From: Diphasiastrum complanatum
Taxonomy: Eukaryota > Streptophyta > Lycopodiopsida > Lycopodiales > Lycopodiaceae
Direction: 5' to 3'
Length of the DNA stretch: 64,000 nt
Assembly (NCBI GenBank): GCA_029204225.1
Contig: CM055103.1
Span: 57,666,529 to 57,730,528, forward strand
The position numbers and the translations under genes are program-made. Positions 1 through 11,669 of the stretch are shown here, piece by piece; position 1 is the first letter of the stretch; every line of letters starts with the position of its first letter. The notes beneath the pieces are model-generated. The model was not told the DNA's origin. It worked only from the letters and a program-made list of their open reading frames with translations, and ran no database searches.

Positions 1-2106
1 GTCTCCTTGTACATACAATCTTTTGAGAGATAATGCAAATTTCACTTTGGAGGTAGTTTGGTCTATTCTCTCTCTACCCAAGAGCAAGCTCTCTTTATCT
101 CTCTACCCGAGAGCAAGGTGCTTGGTTTTGGTTCTCATAGTGTTTGTTACTTAGTTTTTTCATGTGGATGTGAAAAACTTGCTTGTCTTTGGATGATTGT
201 AACTTTTGATGTGATTGAGCTCTTGCCTAGATTCAAAGTATGCTAGATAGCTTGTTCAATCTCAATTTGATCCATCATATTTTGATAGATGTGCAACCTC
301 ACATGCATGTAGGTCATGGTAGATCTTCACAAGATCCTGAAAAATCACTTTTTGACTTAATATAGCTTAATAAACAACTTAGATACAACAAACTGTAAAG
401 AGAGAGCACACACCAACCCCAAGAAACTTGTCTGCAAGTAAACTCACAGAAGAGAAAAAAGAACATATATACAATCTAATTCTTTTTGGGGGTACTGTTG
501 CATGGTAGTTCGGTCTTTGTTATGGGACGTGTGACCCGACTCATGAGCCACTTAAGTGTACCACAAATAGGTAACATGTAAAAACTACTAAATAAACAGC
601 AATTTTGGTCGAGTGTTTAAATAAACTTGATTTAATTACTCTGACACATGTCTTGTTGGCTCTCTGACAAACTCTATAGAAATACATGGATAGTGGAGGC
701 AAATATTGCACAAACAGAGCAAATTGAAGTAAACATTGCACATTGCTAGTGGTCCTCTCTAGCAAACATTATAGAAGTAGCAACATAATGGAGGTGATGG
801 CAGTGTAGCGTTCATAATAATAGCTCTTTCATTAGCTAACCTTGTCATATCATAGACATGTCTTACTAGTTGTCAGCACTCACAGTTACCTCTAAAAAAA
901 CTATGAGTGATGCACCACTAGCTATTAGCAAGCATAAATAGTTACTTATGTTAGTTAGCACTAACTACACTAGATGCTTTGAACACCTCACATAATCATC
1001 CTGATATGTTGTGATTAGCTCAAGAAAGATCAACAATGACAATGTCTTTATTCTCAACACCCTCCCATCACTTCCATTTTCTATCATAGGCACTTATACC
1101 TTGCTTCTTGCCTCCAATTTCACAACTAGGAATGCATCCATAGCCATGATCTGATAGTCCTTGCCTAGTGCTATTGAGAATGTGTTGTGTTTGCTCCAAT
1201 TTGCTAGCAATGTGCAGTGTTTGCCTCCAATATCCATTTTCTTCTATAGAGTTGGTTGGACATGACTATTGGGAATGTGCAATATTTGTCTCAATTTGCT
1301 AGGTTGTGCAATGTTTGCCTCCAACAGCCATTTTTTTATGAGTTTGTTGAAAAAGTGTGTTTGTGGGAAAGTATTGTTAGTAATTTGTTGTGCTTGCTCC
1401 AATTTGTTGGAAATGTGCAACATTTGTCTACAATAGCCATTTGCTTCTATAGAGTTTGCTAGCTAGGATTTTGTAACAAATAGGACAACCATAGCTTGTC
1501 CTAAACCAGATTTGGATTGCAAAAAGCTTGCAACGGATAACTTGTGATTATTATCTCATTCCATTTATGCAATAGTTCTAACATATTGGTACTTCCCTTG
1601 GATGAAGGCCCTTCCCCGACGGAATGGTCTCGGAGGGTGACCTTCCCTGCTCCCGAAACGGCTACAATGGGAAGTTTCCACTCCCTATGTGAGTTTTTTT
1701 TAGCCTATTTTTATGCTCACATGGCAGATTACACGTCATTTCATAAGTTATGTACAAACACATAACCTCATTTTTTTGACATTATACTAAAGGTTGTGGG
1801 ACAAACTTTCATGATGACGTTCAAAGTAATTTCCAATCATCCGAATTATTTGCAGTACATTTCTTTTCTTTAAACACTCTTTTACGTTGCTTGAAGTTAA
1901 GCAAACCAAAAAAACACAATGGAGTAAAATGTCAACGTTCATATGATCTTCTAAATGTCCTCTGGCCATCTAATTGTGTGGAACACATATAATGGGTGAT
2001 GATATCATGAGGAGAATTTGCTTTCTAGTGAGCTAACAATGTATGGCATCTTGGTGTGTAGAGACCTACTACTTTGCTAATATATTTTCAAATTCTGTGA
2101 TGAAAG
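1..2106 (+). repeat. Repeat family A, copy 1, left part
   Basis: This non-coding block recurs at 24948-27065, 52018-53790 and 55670-57300 with the same order of landmarks. The landmarks are doubled CTCTCTACCC(G/A)AGAG motifs near the start, a stretch around 490 beginning GGGGGTACTGTTGCATGG, a degenerate sub-repeat of about 90 bp around 1150-1460, and a GACCTACTACTTTGC stretch near 2065. The start of the family resembles a diverged Copia LTR. The window opens inside this copy. Short antisense reading frames at about 1787-1969 recur in all four copies but have no recognisable domain, so I treat the block as a dispersed repeat and not a gene. Confidence 0.8.
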
Positions 2107-2196
2107 ATGTGTGAGAAATTGGCAAAAATTTGGCTTGGTATTTTTTATGATAGAAGTTTGTAAGTGAATCTCACATGTGTGGAGGATGTTCCCACG

Positions 2197-2920
2197 TGTG
2201 GAGAATTGTAAAATAAATTTTTTTTTGATATAGGGGTCTCATAGAATCTCATAGTCAAGCATTTAGGTGTAGGATGTTGATAGGGTCAAATTTGGCATAG
2301 ATGACAAATTATCCATTTCCACTTGTAATGCCACTATTGAGCCAAAATAGAGTAGGAGGCCAAACTTGTGCCAATTAGAGTGTAGACAAGTGTAATGCTT
2401 TTGTTTGATGAAGTTTAAGAGGTCCAATAGGATTTAGAGGTGGAAGCATGAGAATTTGAGATTTGCTTGAAAATGGTCCAATAGGATTTAGAGGTGCATG
2501 GATCAATGGTCCAATAGGATTAAGAGGTGGCAAAGTGTGGTCCAATCATAGTTAAGCATAGTGGTAGCTCGTGGATCTACTAGTATCATTGTACTCCTCA
2601 TTTGGATCTAATTGATTTTGAGATTGAGTGGATTTTGAGTGTAAGTGATTTTCTAGCTTTCTCTCTCTACCCGAGAGCTATTGATGATTTTCTCTCTCTA
2701 CCCAAGGAGAGCAGCTTGTTTTTACTTAGATTACTTTTTGGAACACTTCCCACATGTGTGAGTGAGAGTTGGAAATGATTAAATGCATGTAGTAGTGTAT
2801 TTTTGCCATAGAATCAAAGATAGATCTTGAATCTCAATCTAGTCTTGATCTTGGTGCATCTACACACCTTAGGAAATCACAAGTACATGTTGTGGACAGT
2901 CCACACGTGTGAAATCAACA
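2197..2920 (+). mobile_element. Copia LTR (same family as the element at 45697-51748)
   Basis: The LTR begins TGTGGAGAATTG and ends ATCAACA, directly followed by a primer binding site. It aligns along its length with the 3' LTR at 51013-51748, including the reiterated GTCCAATAGGATTTAGAGG motif (2430-2530), two CTCTCTACCC motifs and the palindromic ACACGTGT near its end. The start is inferred by comparison with the 3' LTR that follows a polypurine tract. The fragment sits inside repeat A, which resumes at about 3455, so it is younger than that copy of repeat A. Confidence 0.8.
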
Positions 2921-2933
2921 TGGTATCAGAGCC
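2921..2933 (+). promoter_or_regulatory. Primer binding site, initiator tRNA-Met type
   Basis: TGGTATCAGAGCC lies immediately after the LTR end. It is the plant Copia priming site complementary to the 3' end of initiator methionine tRNA. Confidence 0.85.
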
Positions 2934-3454
2934 TATCTAAAGTTACCATGCAGTTTGATCCATTTGAGTGAAAACTATTTATCAATCTTGAGCTAGAAAT
3001 TGTCAAGATCCATTTTCCTAGCTATCTTGTCCAATTTTGGATCAAAAGATATCAATAGGGCATTGATTGGGTCTGACCTGGTACTGTACAGAATCAGGTG
3101 CTCAGACACGTGTGAGGAACATCCAATTTCCATTTGGGAGTTCTCTTTAATGGTTGATCCAAAAATCTTGCTAGATAGCTTGTTTTGAAGTTATTTTTGT
3201 CTAGTTTCTGATGCAATCAGTTTCATGCCATTTGGTTGTGCCAACAAAAGTTATAAGCTTTTAAGGAGGGTTAGGTAGGGAACCTAGACCTGGGTGGACA
3301 CATTTGGTTTGGTCAAGAGATTGCTTGTTTGATCCAAAATCACAGTTGAATGCTTACCAATCTCATCTATATGTGATCTAGGCACTGTTTTTAGATCTTA
3401 GCCATTTTGTTTCATGCAATATCATTGTATTTGAGTCATATTTGGTTTCTATTG
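2934..3454 (+). mobile_element. Copia untranslated leader fragment, truncated
   Basis: This stretch aligns with the leader of the larger Copia element at 46264-46790 (shared ACCATGCA, CTAGCTATCTTG and GACACATTTGGTTTGGTC stretches). It stops before any gag codons, where sequence typical of repeat A resumes. Only LTR, primer site and part of the leader survive. The short reading frame at 3000-3188 lies in this leader and is not a gene. Confidence 0.75.
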
Positions 3455-4291
3455 TAGTTAATCTTGATCATGATCTATTGTGGTTTGTGAGGTGCATATT
3501 CTGACTGTGTGATCAAGATCTTGTGCGTGTGTTGGACCCTTGATCAAGTAATGTTGTTAATGTTGTAACGCACAGTTTCAAGCATAAGGTGAATATTTAT
3601 TTGTTCTCGTATAGACTTGTGAGGCTTGAATGTCCCATTGCAAGCCCCTATGTCCTATCATCTCCATGCAATGGGCATTTTACCCTTCAGAATTATACGT
3701 TCAATTCAATGTATAGTTGTAGGTTGCTTGTGAGATCTCTTTCTCACGGTTATGTTTTCTATACACATCAGTCTATTGATGGCCTTGCTTTAATCTATAT
3801 ATGTCTGACTACTATCGTAACTTCTAATTTAACAACAATCTTTTTCAAAGATTTTGTTTGGTATGTAACAGCAATCTTTTTCAAAGATTCTGTTTGGTAT
3901 GTTGTAGTATCACTTGATTTTGTTACCTACGTATGTCTGCTGTAACAACAAGTTTTCATGTTTGTTAGATTAGTCTTTTTTTAATTCCACTTGCCTTGCA
4001 TCAACCAGGGTTAATAGGTGCTAGAGTCGTGATAGCTAGTAGACAAATGTGTGATGTTGTGGCAGTCTAGACATGCTTCTTGTTGAGTACTGAACAAATG
4101 TTGTATGGGGATTGCATGTACTGGTGATCATCACTAAAGTGACTATGTACTATTTTTGAGTAATGAAGAAATCCTTTTAGCAGTATAATATTCCGTTGTG
4201 TGGATTGTGTGAATTGTTGCTTGATTATACTCATTGTATGTGTCCTTTGGTTGCATCATTAGTTAATCAATGCATGCTTAAACACTTAACA
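3455..4291 (+). repeat. Repeat family A, copy 1, right part
   Basis: This continues repeat A after the Copia insertion and matches 27068-27855 closely. Landmarks are GATCAAGATCTTGTGCGTG, the block with GCTTGAATGTCCCATTGC, and a stretch ending CACTTAACAG. It leads directly into dioxygenase remnant D1, as copy 2 leads into D2. Confidence 0.8.
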
Positions 4292-4447
4292 GATGCCTCC
4301 AATGTCAGAGTGTGCAAGCAGGCCGAGAGTATTTCCTGGCTTTGGGCAGAGAGGATAGCGTTGGAATACTATGCTCTATTGTGTTTCCCCATAGCCTCCT
4401 TGAGGTACGTGGGTTTAAGCCCAAGATTCTCAGAGATGACAGTAGAC
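4292..4447 (-). pseudogene. 2-oxoglutarate/Fe(II) dioxygenase remnant D1 (internal fragment)
   Basis: Read on the minus strand this encodes the middle of a plant 2OGD: a helix with LGLKPTYLKEAMG, then, after a frameshift, a proline/cysteine-rich strand and LGLLAHSDIGGI. HSD is the His-x-Asp half of the iron-binding triad, known in this family as HxD. An in-frame TAG lies after HNRA, and no downstream exon follows because repeat A adjoins. The upstream end is cut by a Copia fragment at 4448. It matches D2 at 27856-28010 almost base for base, so D1 and D2 share one truncation event. The assignment rests on motif order and is firm; substrate cannot be inferred. Confidence 0.75.
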
Positions 4448-5387
4448 TTAGTTGAAGAAACTAAGCATGCACTTGGTACTAAGTTTAAAATGTAGGACTT
4501 AGGAGTTCTTCACTATATTCTAGGCCTTGAAATAGATTTTTGGAAAGCTCATGCATTTATAAGCCAAAGTAGATATGCACTTTCCATGCTCAGGAAATTT
4601 CATATGGAGAATTGTTAAGGCATAGATACACCTATGGAGCACACTGTAAAAGTTCCTATTAAAGATGATGAAAAATCCTTTGAGGACATCACTCTTCATA
4701 GGAGTCTTATTGACTCACTTATTTGGTTAACAGTGACTGGGCCTGATCTAAGCTTTTGTGTTCATAAGCTAAGTCAACACATGCAGAATCCAAAGTTATA
4801 TCATTGGAAGTTGGCTAAAAGAGTCTTGAGGTATAAATCTTCTACCTTGGATTATGGACTATACTATGAAGGAGAAGATCTGACTTTGATTGCCTTTTCA
4901 GATTCAGATTTTGCAGGAGACAGGTTGGATAGGAAATCCACAAGTGCTTACACTATATTTCTAGGAGGAAATTTGGTTTCTTGGCTATCAAAGAAGCAGA
5001 CAACTATTTTCTTATCATCTTGTGAAGCTGAATACAAATCTCTTACAACCACAACAAAGGAGGTTTTATGGATTAAAAGACTACTTTTGGAGCTAAAGTG
5101 TTATGCAGATGAAGATTTCTCAATTATCAAGAATGATAACATTTCTGCTCAGGCTCTTGCAAATAATCCAGTCTTTCATACAAGGAGCAAGCATATTGAA
5201 GTGGCTCATCATTTTGTAAGAGAAAAAGTCATTGGAAGACAGATCTCATTGGAGCATGTTTCATCTTCAAATTGTGTTGCAGATCTTCTCACCAAGCCTC
5301 TACTCAAGATGTCTTTATGAAGATGAGGTCTAACCTTGGTCTAATTTTGAAATCTATGTTGATAGGAACATAAATTTTAAGGAGGAG
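4448..5387 (+). pseudogene. Copia reverse transcriptase C-terminus and RNase H
   Basis: The 5' end is truncated against D1. Early codons encode the late RT region (LVEETKHALG, LGLEIDF) with in-frame stops near 4494 and 4616. From 4634 to 5320 one open frame of 228 codons carries the Copia RT/RNase H linker (SLIWLTVTGPDLSFCVHKLS) and the RNase H core: [32 protein letters not shown] and a terminal ADLLTKPL. The polymerase catalytic motif is missing, so it cannot be functional. The internal region ends at a polypurine tract (AAGGAGGAG) just before an LTR start, as in the element ending at 51748. It belongs to the same broad Copia lineage. Confidence 0.88.
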
Positions 5388-5440
5388 TGTGAAGATTATT
5401 AAAATGTTAACTTCCTATCTCGAGTTTGGGGTCATGTCCA
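5388..5440 (+). mobile_element. Copia 3' LTR stub
   Basis: TGTGAAGATTATT follows the polypurine tract and matches the LTR start at 51013. Similarity fades within about 50 bp, where Gypsy sequence begins. Confidence 0.5.
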
Positions 5441-5468
5441 TGATAATTTCCAGTAGGATTCCTTCAAA

Positions 5469-6695
5469 ATGACTGAACTCGAAGCGCCGCAAACAGAACT
5501 GCTCATGAATATTTTGTCTAGCAAGATCAATATCTCATTGAGAGAGTTCCTGAAGTTGGTGCCAAAAGCAAAAGAAGTCTTATCGCAAAAGTTAGCTCAA
5601 GTAGAGCCAGAAGTCCATCGTGAGCCACTTTTTTGTGCTGGATTTGAAGAATCTAATGAAGTACTCCATGTCGGAGCCGCTTGGGAAAGTGAACAAAAGA
5701 ATATCACTTTGTCGATACAACATAGACAATTTCCTAAGGAAGTAGCTATGATAGATGGCGGTTCAGGAGTTAACCTGATTTCTACAAAGCTATGTGCAAA
5801 ATGGGGCCTTACAAAGATCAAGCCTGCGACTTTTGCCATTAAGCTAGCTGATCAAACGACAGTTCCTCCGCATGGAATGGTTGAAGATATACCTATCAGA
5901 ATTGCGGGAGTACAGTTCGTCATTACTTTCGTAGTAATGGACTTACCAGAAGAGCCAAATGTCTACCGAGTTCTATTGGGACGTCCATGGTTACGAGTTG
6001 CGCAAGTAATTCATAACTGGGGTACTGGGAAAATCACTTTTAAAAATCGTGAACATGCAGTCAAAGTTGATCCTACAACATGGACTATCAAACCCGTGGT
6101 TCAAAAAGAGGATGATGATTCATCAACAACGGATCATACTTGTGACCGACCAGAGAAAAATTCGGGAGTTCATTACGATTCTCAAACGGATACCGTCAAT
6201 TGGAATGAAGCTCTTGCAACGATTGATTGTACAGCGATTGATTGTATAGCAGGATATATGTGTCAACAAGATAATCAGTCAGATTCGAGCAAGATTTCCT
6301 TATTGGATCGAACTTTGGATACACCGATCACGTTTCCATTGAATGTGCTGAATGTAGCCTGGATATCAACGGAATCTATACCAAATCCAATTGAAGATGA
6401 TTTCATATCTGTGAGTCATGCCTTGACTTATGATGACAATGCAGAACTTACAGATGAGCAGATTCTAAATCATATAGATCCGACCAGATTTGGAGTGCAT
6501 AATGTTCCTGATGAACCAACAATAAAACCGCCTAAAACAATTATATTGAAGGAAGACATAATCACAAGATCGATGACGAAGAAACAAGCCAAGCAACATT
6601 ATAATATGATCATGAAATGGGAAAGTCCTCCTCAAAAGATTGATTCAGAGAATGCCACCCTTACTGAAGAAAGACAAAGGAAAAGTCGAGGATGA
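5469..6695 (+). CDS. Gypsy gag-pol segment with retropepsin-like protease
   Basis: This 408-codon open frame belongs to a Ty3/Gypsy polyprotein. Around residues 95-105 lies AMIDGGSGVNLIS. The D-G-G-S form of the aspartic protease active site is known from non-chromoviral plant Gypsy elements. A second conserved strand, VYRVLLGRPWL, follows at about residues 160-170. The region upstream of the protease looks like the C-terminal part of a gag-protease linker; no gag zinc knuckle is seen. The frame breaks near 6640-6695, where a lysine/serine-rich linker continues in another frame to 6828. The first ATG in the frame was used, but the true protein would begin upstream, where Copia sequence now lies. 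Confidence 0.75.
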   Translation: MTELEAPQTELLMNILSSKINISLREFLKLVPKAKEVLSQKLAQVEPEVHREPLFCAGFEESNEVLHVGAAWESEQKNITLSIQHRQFPKEVAMIDGGSGVNLISTKLCAKWGLTKIKPATFAIKLADQTTVPPHGMVEDIPIRIAGVQFVITFVVMDLPEEPNVYRVLLGRPWLRVAQVIHNWGTGKITFKNREHAVKVDPTTWTIKPVVQKEDDDSSTTDHTCDRPEKNSGVHYDSQTDTVNWNEALATIDCTAIDCIAGYMCQQDNQSDSSKISLLDRTLDTPITFPLNVLNVAWISTESIPNPIEDDFISVSHALTYDDNAELTDEQILNHIDPTRFGVHNVPDEPTIKPPKTIILKEDIITRSMTKKQAKQHYNMIMKWESPPQKIDSENATLTEERQRKSRG

Positions 6696-8740
6696 TTCTA
6701 CAAGTCAAAATTCTAGCAAGACATCATCGTCTCGAAAGGCATCACCTCCACGATCAATTCCTGCTAAGAAGGCTAAGCGAAGATCCAAGACAAGTCCTTT
6801 CAAAAAAGAACAAGCAGATGTAGTCTAGCATGATATGCCCGAGCATTTTAAACGTTATACATTGGATGATGTGGTTATCATATTACTAAAGCACATCATG
6901 AACCTAAAGAGCACGTGCCAGACTCAAAAGATGTTTACGATGGCCCAGCTAAGACACAGCCAATGAATCTTGCCAAACCAGGAGAACCACGAAAGATTAT
7001 ACAAGTTGTATCACACCTTAATCCTGAACAATATCAAGAACTCCGCATGTTACTTATTAAGTATCAAGATTTCTTTGCATGGACTTATCAAGATCTGAAG
7101 GGTATTTCGACGTCAGTTATTGAACATACCATACCTTTAGTACCTGGTGCAATTCCAAAAGTTACAAAGTTCTATCACTGTAATCCTAATGTTGCGGATC
7201 TGATAAAAAAAGAACTTTAGAGACTGCTTGACGCCGATTTCATTTATGAGATCGAGCATACCGAATGGATCTCACGGATTGTCATTGTTCCTAAGAAGAA
7301 TGAGAAATTGAGAATCTGCGAAAGGATCACTTTCCGTTACCTTTTACTGAAATCATTTTGGATCGCCTTATTGGAGCGAAAGCTTATAATTTCTTGGATG
7401 GATTTAGTGACTACAATCAAGTTAAGATTGCACCTACCAATCGCCACAAAACAGCTTTTGCAACAAAATGGGGCACCTATGCTTACAAAGTAATGTCGTT
7501 TGGACTCTGTAATGCACCAAGTTCATTCCAAAGAATAATACAATTTGCTTTTAAAGATTATCTACAGAAATTTTTTGAAATTTACTTGGATGACCTGGGA
7601 GTCCATAGTACAGATGAAGACCACCTGGATGGATTGGAGAAAGTATTTGACAGATGTCGCAAATATCAAAATATTTTTCTAAATCCAAAAAAATGTCAGA
7701 TATGGGTTTTCCACGGAGTTGTGTTTGGACATGTGATATCGAGACATGGTATTGCCACAGATTATTCTAAGATCAAGATTATTGTGGAATTGCCACCGTC
7801 AACAACGATTCATGGAGTTTATGTGTTTATGGATCATGCGAACTACTATCGAAATTCTATTATCTTCTTTGCAGATTTAGCACGACCTATATACAAACTG
7901 ACTATTGTTTCTATCTGGACAGTAGAAACGTTAGAAACCTTTGAAAAATTAAAAAAAACATTAACTTCAGCACCAATATTGCGTTCTCCAAATTGGATGA
8001 TTGAATTTCATGTTCATACGGATGCCTCAAAATATGCCATTGGATTAGTTTTGACGCAACAAGGTAATTATAAGAAGGATTATCATATATGATTTGCAAG
8101 CAAACAGCTTACAGATTCGGAGAAGAATTATTCAACAACAGGAACGTGAAGCGTTAGCCATGATTTTTTCTGTTCGAAAATTTCGTCACTATCTCATAGA
8201 AACGCACTTTGCATTTTATACGGATCACCAGCCGTTACTTTACTTGGTAAACAAGACATGCAATACTGGACTATTATTGACTAAACTTGACTTTTGAATT
8301 GTGATTCGAAAGGGGAAGCAACATTATCTAGCCGATCATGTTTCGCGAATCGAATCCGCACCAGTTAATATTGAAGTGGATGATGAATTACCAGATGCTG
8401 CATTGTTCTATGTAAAAGCAGTATTTGAGTGGGCAGCAAATATTGTTGAGTACCTGATGCTAGGACAACCAAATGACTCCTTGACAAATGTACACAAGAG
8501 ACAATTGATTCATAAGACTCAACCTTATCAATTGATTGCAGGACAATTGTATCGTCGTGGATCAGACAATATTCTATGTAGATGTGTTTTACCGCATGAA
8601 GTACCAGATTTAATCATGTTTTCACATGATGGCATGGGCGGAGGACACTTTTCTACAGATATTACTGTTCGCAAACTTTTGCAATCAGGTTGGCTTAAAA
8701 AATCCCTGTTTTGGTCAGATTTGGCTATACAGTATTAGAA
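6696..8740 (+). pseudogene. Gypsy reverse transcriptase, RNase H and integrase zinc domain, frameshifted
   Basis: Order on the plus strand: basic linker (to 6828); RT N-terminus (6915-7220, DFFAWTYQDLKGI, ending in a TAG); RT palm (7340-7620) with LIGAKAYNFLDGFSDYNQV, FGLCNAPSSFQR and catalytic YLDD; RT connection; RNase H from about 7980 (HVHTDASKYAIG) continuing in another frame after a TGA at 8090 (EREALAMIFSVRKFRHYL, YTDHQPLLYLV). After a further TGA comes the tether (GKQHYLADHVSRIES) and the integrase H2C2-type region (CVLPHEVPDLI, GMGGGHFSTDIT). It stops at 8738 before the integrase catalytic core. At least four frame breaks make it a pseudogene. It adjoins the protease frame and is the same element. 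Confidence 0.88.
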
Positions 8741-9100
8741 ACCTTCGCTGAGCTCTCAGACTGTACATCCACTCCAAATTTATCTAATTTGAGATGGGCG
8801 AAGGTTCTTGTCTAAAAAAAATCCATTTTTGAAGCTAGACGAATGATCAGCAATATGCCATTTTGGGAACCTTTGCCGAACACTTTACTCTCATTATGAA
8901 CCTTCGCCGACATGCTACGTGGTCTTAAAATGTCAAAATTAGGTTGGCCATAGGTTTAGATTTTAGAAAAATACATTTATGACAGTACCTGGGCGAAGGA
9001 CCCTCCTGGACGAAGGTTCATCCTTCGCCAGCCCTGGAAAATGTTTGCCTGATAGGTTCATTTTACTAGAAATCTTCGTCAAGATTTTTATAGCCTATTT
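8741..9100 (+). other. Gypsy spacer rich in GCGAAGG / CCTTCGC motifs
   Basis: No reading frame is seen. The stretch carries at least seven copies of CCTTCGC(C/T) or GCGAAGG, often extended to GAAGGTTC, in both orientations. A similar motif cluster lies in the equivalent place of the antisense Gypsy element (38100-38560). Confidence 0.55.
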
Positions 9101-11086
9101 GTACTGAACAGCTTCTTGATGGTTGGCAACCTCAAGAAAGACCGCATCACTTCTCAAATCCTCCATTGTATAGTTGAGTCCTATACCAAGCTAGCCAAAG
9201 CCCCTCTTGAACCATATAATTGGTTCAGGACTATTTTTGGTGAGCTCAAACGAGCTATTAAGAGCAATACTAAGCAGCAGTTCGTTGCTGGCTCTTTCTT
9301 GTCTCTTCTAGCCACCTCTCACCTAGAAAACAAAATTCATGGCTTCCACCTGGATTCTATCATGTCGGTCTATGAAGAAGCACCGGCCGAGTCGTCTCAC
9401 CAGGCCTCCAGTTCCCATAGTCGACGTCGTCCACACAGCGAGATCGTCATTCCTGACTCGCCTTCCGCGTCACGTCGTACTAGGCATACAACGTCAACTG
9501 CGCTTCCACCCCCTGCTGTTGTTTGCACTTAACTTCCTATTCTCCCCGCCTCTGATGGTTCCCTCGCCTCTGCTTCCACACAAAGACAGTCTGTGACCAT
9601 TGGGGCTACCATTCCCATCACAGCTGCCCAGGCCGCCTCACCCCCGCACACTAAAGCTACTTCACCAAACACGCAGTATTTCATGGATATGTTCGATGAC
9701 TCTGACCCCCTTGGGGCCGCCAATTTTTTTGAAATGCCCCAGAGCCCTGCGCCCTTTGAACTCCAATCCCTTGGAAGAGGATTCAAACAAATCCATGACA
9801 CTACTGTCGGTGTTGAAGACTCAAGCCAACAACTTCAAGATGAAGACAGCCCAGCCATACTTCGGGTCGACCAAGCTATGAAATCACCAAAGCAGTTCGA
9901 CGCCACTGTGCCTGAGGGTTTCAAGGAAGAAGATGTTTTTGAAGAAGAAGAAGTACCGACATCTATTTCACGCCAACTAAGGACAATACCATCAGGTCCT
10001 CCTATTGCTACCACCTCCACGATAGTAGATTCTGGTGATGCTCTCGATTTGGTCTCAACCCTTGCGGAAGTGATCTAGTCTATGCTTGACAAGAAAAAAG
10101 AAATGGAGCAAAGGATTTCAGATCTGGGATCGGAAAACACCCTCATCAACCAAAAGATTGTCCAGCTGGATCGAGAATTGAAAATCATCAAGCAGCACGA
10201 AGACAAGTCTGAAGCTGAAAAGAAAATGGCACAACAACAGGCTGATCGCTTGGAAGGATACGTCAGCTCCCTACAAAACGCCCTGACAATCGCACAAGAT
10301 TAGGTGGACAAGGTCATGCAGGATGCAAAGCAACAGGTGCAGCTGCTAAAGGGTCGATTGTAGATGGCAGAGCAAGATCGCACACGTCTCCAAGGTGAAT
10401 TGGATGCGACCACCCTTGAGCGTGATGCGTATCTTCAGACACAAATACCAGATCATCTAGTCACATTGACAGAGATCGTGTATTTGTTCAAGAAAGTAGA
10501 AACGTACAAAGTGGCCCTTCAGGGATTTCAAGACCGCTTTGACAGGTTCAAAGGAGCAGTTTCAACTGAGTTGGCAAAGGCTGAAGAAACCATCAGCGCC
10601 TATAAAAAAGCAGCCGCTCAGGTATTGGAAGCCGGACCACAAATCCTCGTCCCGATCATGCCGCAATTCTCTCCTACGTGCCAAGAAGATGTACCAATGG
10701 ATATAGGGCTGAATTTGGGCATGGACCAGGAGGGAGCTCCAGAAATACCAGAACAACCACCAATTTTATCGACAGTGCAGTCGAGTCCATCCTCATCAAG
10801 GACCACACCACTATTAAGAAGGCCCATCAACTTTGAGGACCAGATCCAAAGTTTTCTAGCGCAACATTTGCATGAGTCCTCGCATGGTGGATGGGTCCTT
10901 AAGTTCAAGACCTCCAAGATAGAGGCCGACAAAGAGTTGGACAAAATTTCTGTATTGGGAGAGCAGCCGGCATGGAGAATTACCGTTTTTGAGAAAACTC
11001 CGGAATCAATCAGGAGTTATGTGACCGGCCTTCGCCAATTGCGGGTCAATCCTTATTATGTGCCAATGCTGAGAAAGAATAAATGA
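9101..11086 (+). pseudogene. Gypsy downstream accessory ORF, coiled-coil protein of unknown function
   Basis: The fragment begins with LNSFLMVGNLKKDRI, homologous to residues around 155-170 of the 421-residue antisense ORF at 36641-37906 (NNFLVISTFRKDRI); both share YDW/YNW and FVAGSFL-like segments. It continues through a Ser/Arg-rich and acidic region (9593-10078, another frame), then a long heptad-like coiled coil (10082-10620) broken by TAG codons near 10300 and 10360. The C-terminal part has AWRITVFEKTPESIRSY and LRVNPYYVPML. No zinc knuckle, protease or membrane segment is visible. It follows pol in the same orientation, as in the second Gypsy element, so it is an element-encoded extra ORF. 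Function is not known; a gag-like or env-position protein are both possible. Confidence 0.65.
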
Positions 11087-11669
11087 AAAGATTTGGGATT
11101 GGCTATGGACAAGATCACAATCCATACGCCCAATAGGCCAATCATCCATCAGCCCTATAGTTGTACAATATCAGTGGTTTTCCACTGGGCTTTACAAGCG
11201 TACCAATGTCCACTCTCCAGATCCGACAATGCGACAATCGACACTGTTTGCAAAAGATCTAACTCTGTTGGCATCAGTGACAACCAGATGGGACAATTGC
11301 CTTCCTCCTTTGGCATTCGATCCAAATAAGCTGATGGCCTCAGAGAATATCAAAGATTAGTTGTATTATTTAAGCTTCTACTCACATGCCATGGCTTGAA
11401 GTTTATTGACAGATACTCATACGTGGTCTTACAAAACACATGCCACAGAGTTTTATTATTATTTTTTTATTTTCTCTGTGTTAGCACAATTGCTAACATT
11501 ATCCCCCTCCTTATTGGATTGGTGGTCCCACACCAATCGACGCCTTTTCTTCCTGGATCTTTTGTGCTTCTTGGAGACGAGACTGTTGCTGTCGGGAGTG
11601 GTAGATTGTCGTGCCGATGCCCTCCATCATTTGCCACTGTAATTTGTTCAGGAAGGGCATGGGTTTGTA
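11087..11669. other. Unassigned spacer between two convergent Gypsy ORF remnants
   Basis: I see no supported gene. A T-rich stretch lies around 11445-11480. Short open frames here have no recognisable motif. Confidence 0.4.

Noticed and set aside
1787-1969. A conserved small antisense peptide (MARGHLEDHMNVDILLHC...) as a gene
   Set aside because: It is present in all four repeat A copies, but these are young duplicates, there is no recognisable domain or flanking gene signal, and conservation at this age is not evidence of selection.
2107-2275. Internal Copia sequence to the left of the LTR at 2197, giving an internal-LTR-internal structure
   Set aside because: The part with GATATAGGGGTCTCA lies inside the LTR once the LTR start is placed after the polypurine tract as in the element ending at 51748. 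The remaining about 90 bp do not match the Copia 3' untranslated region.
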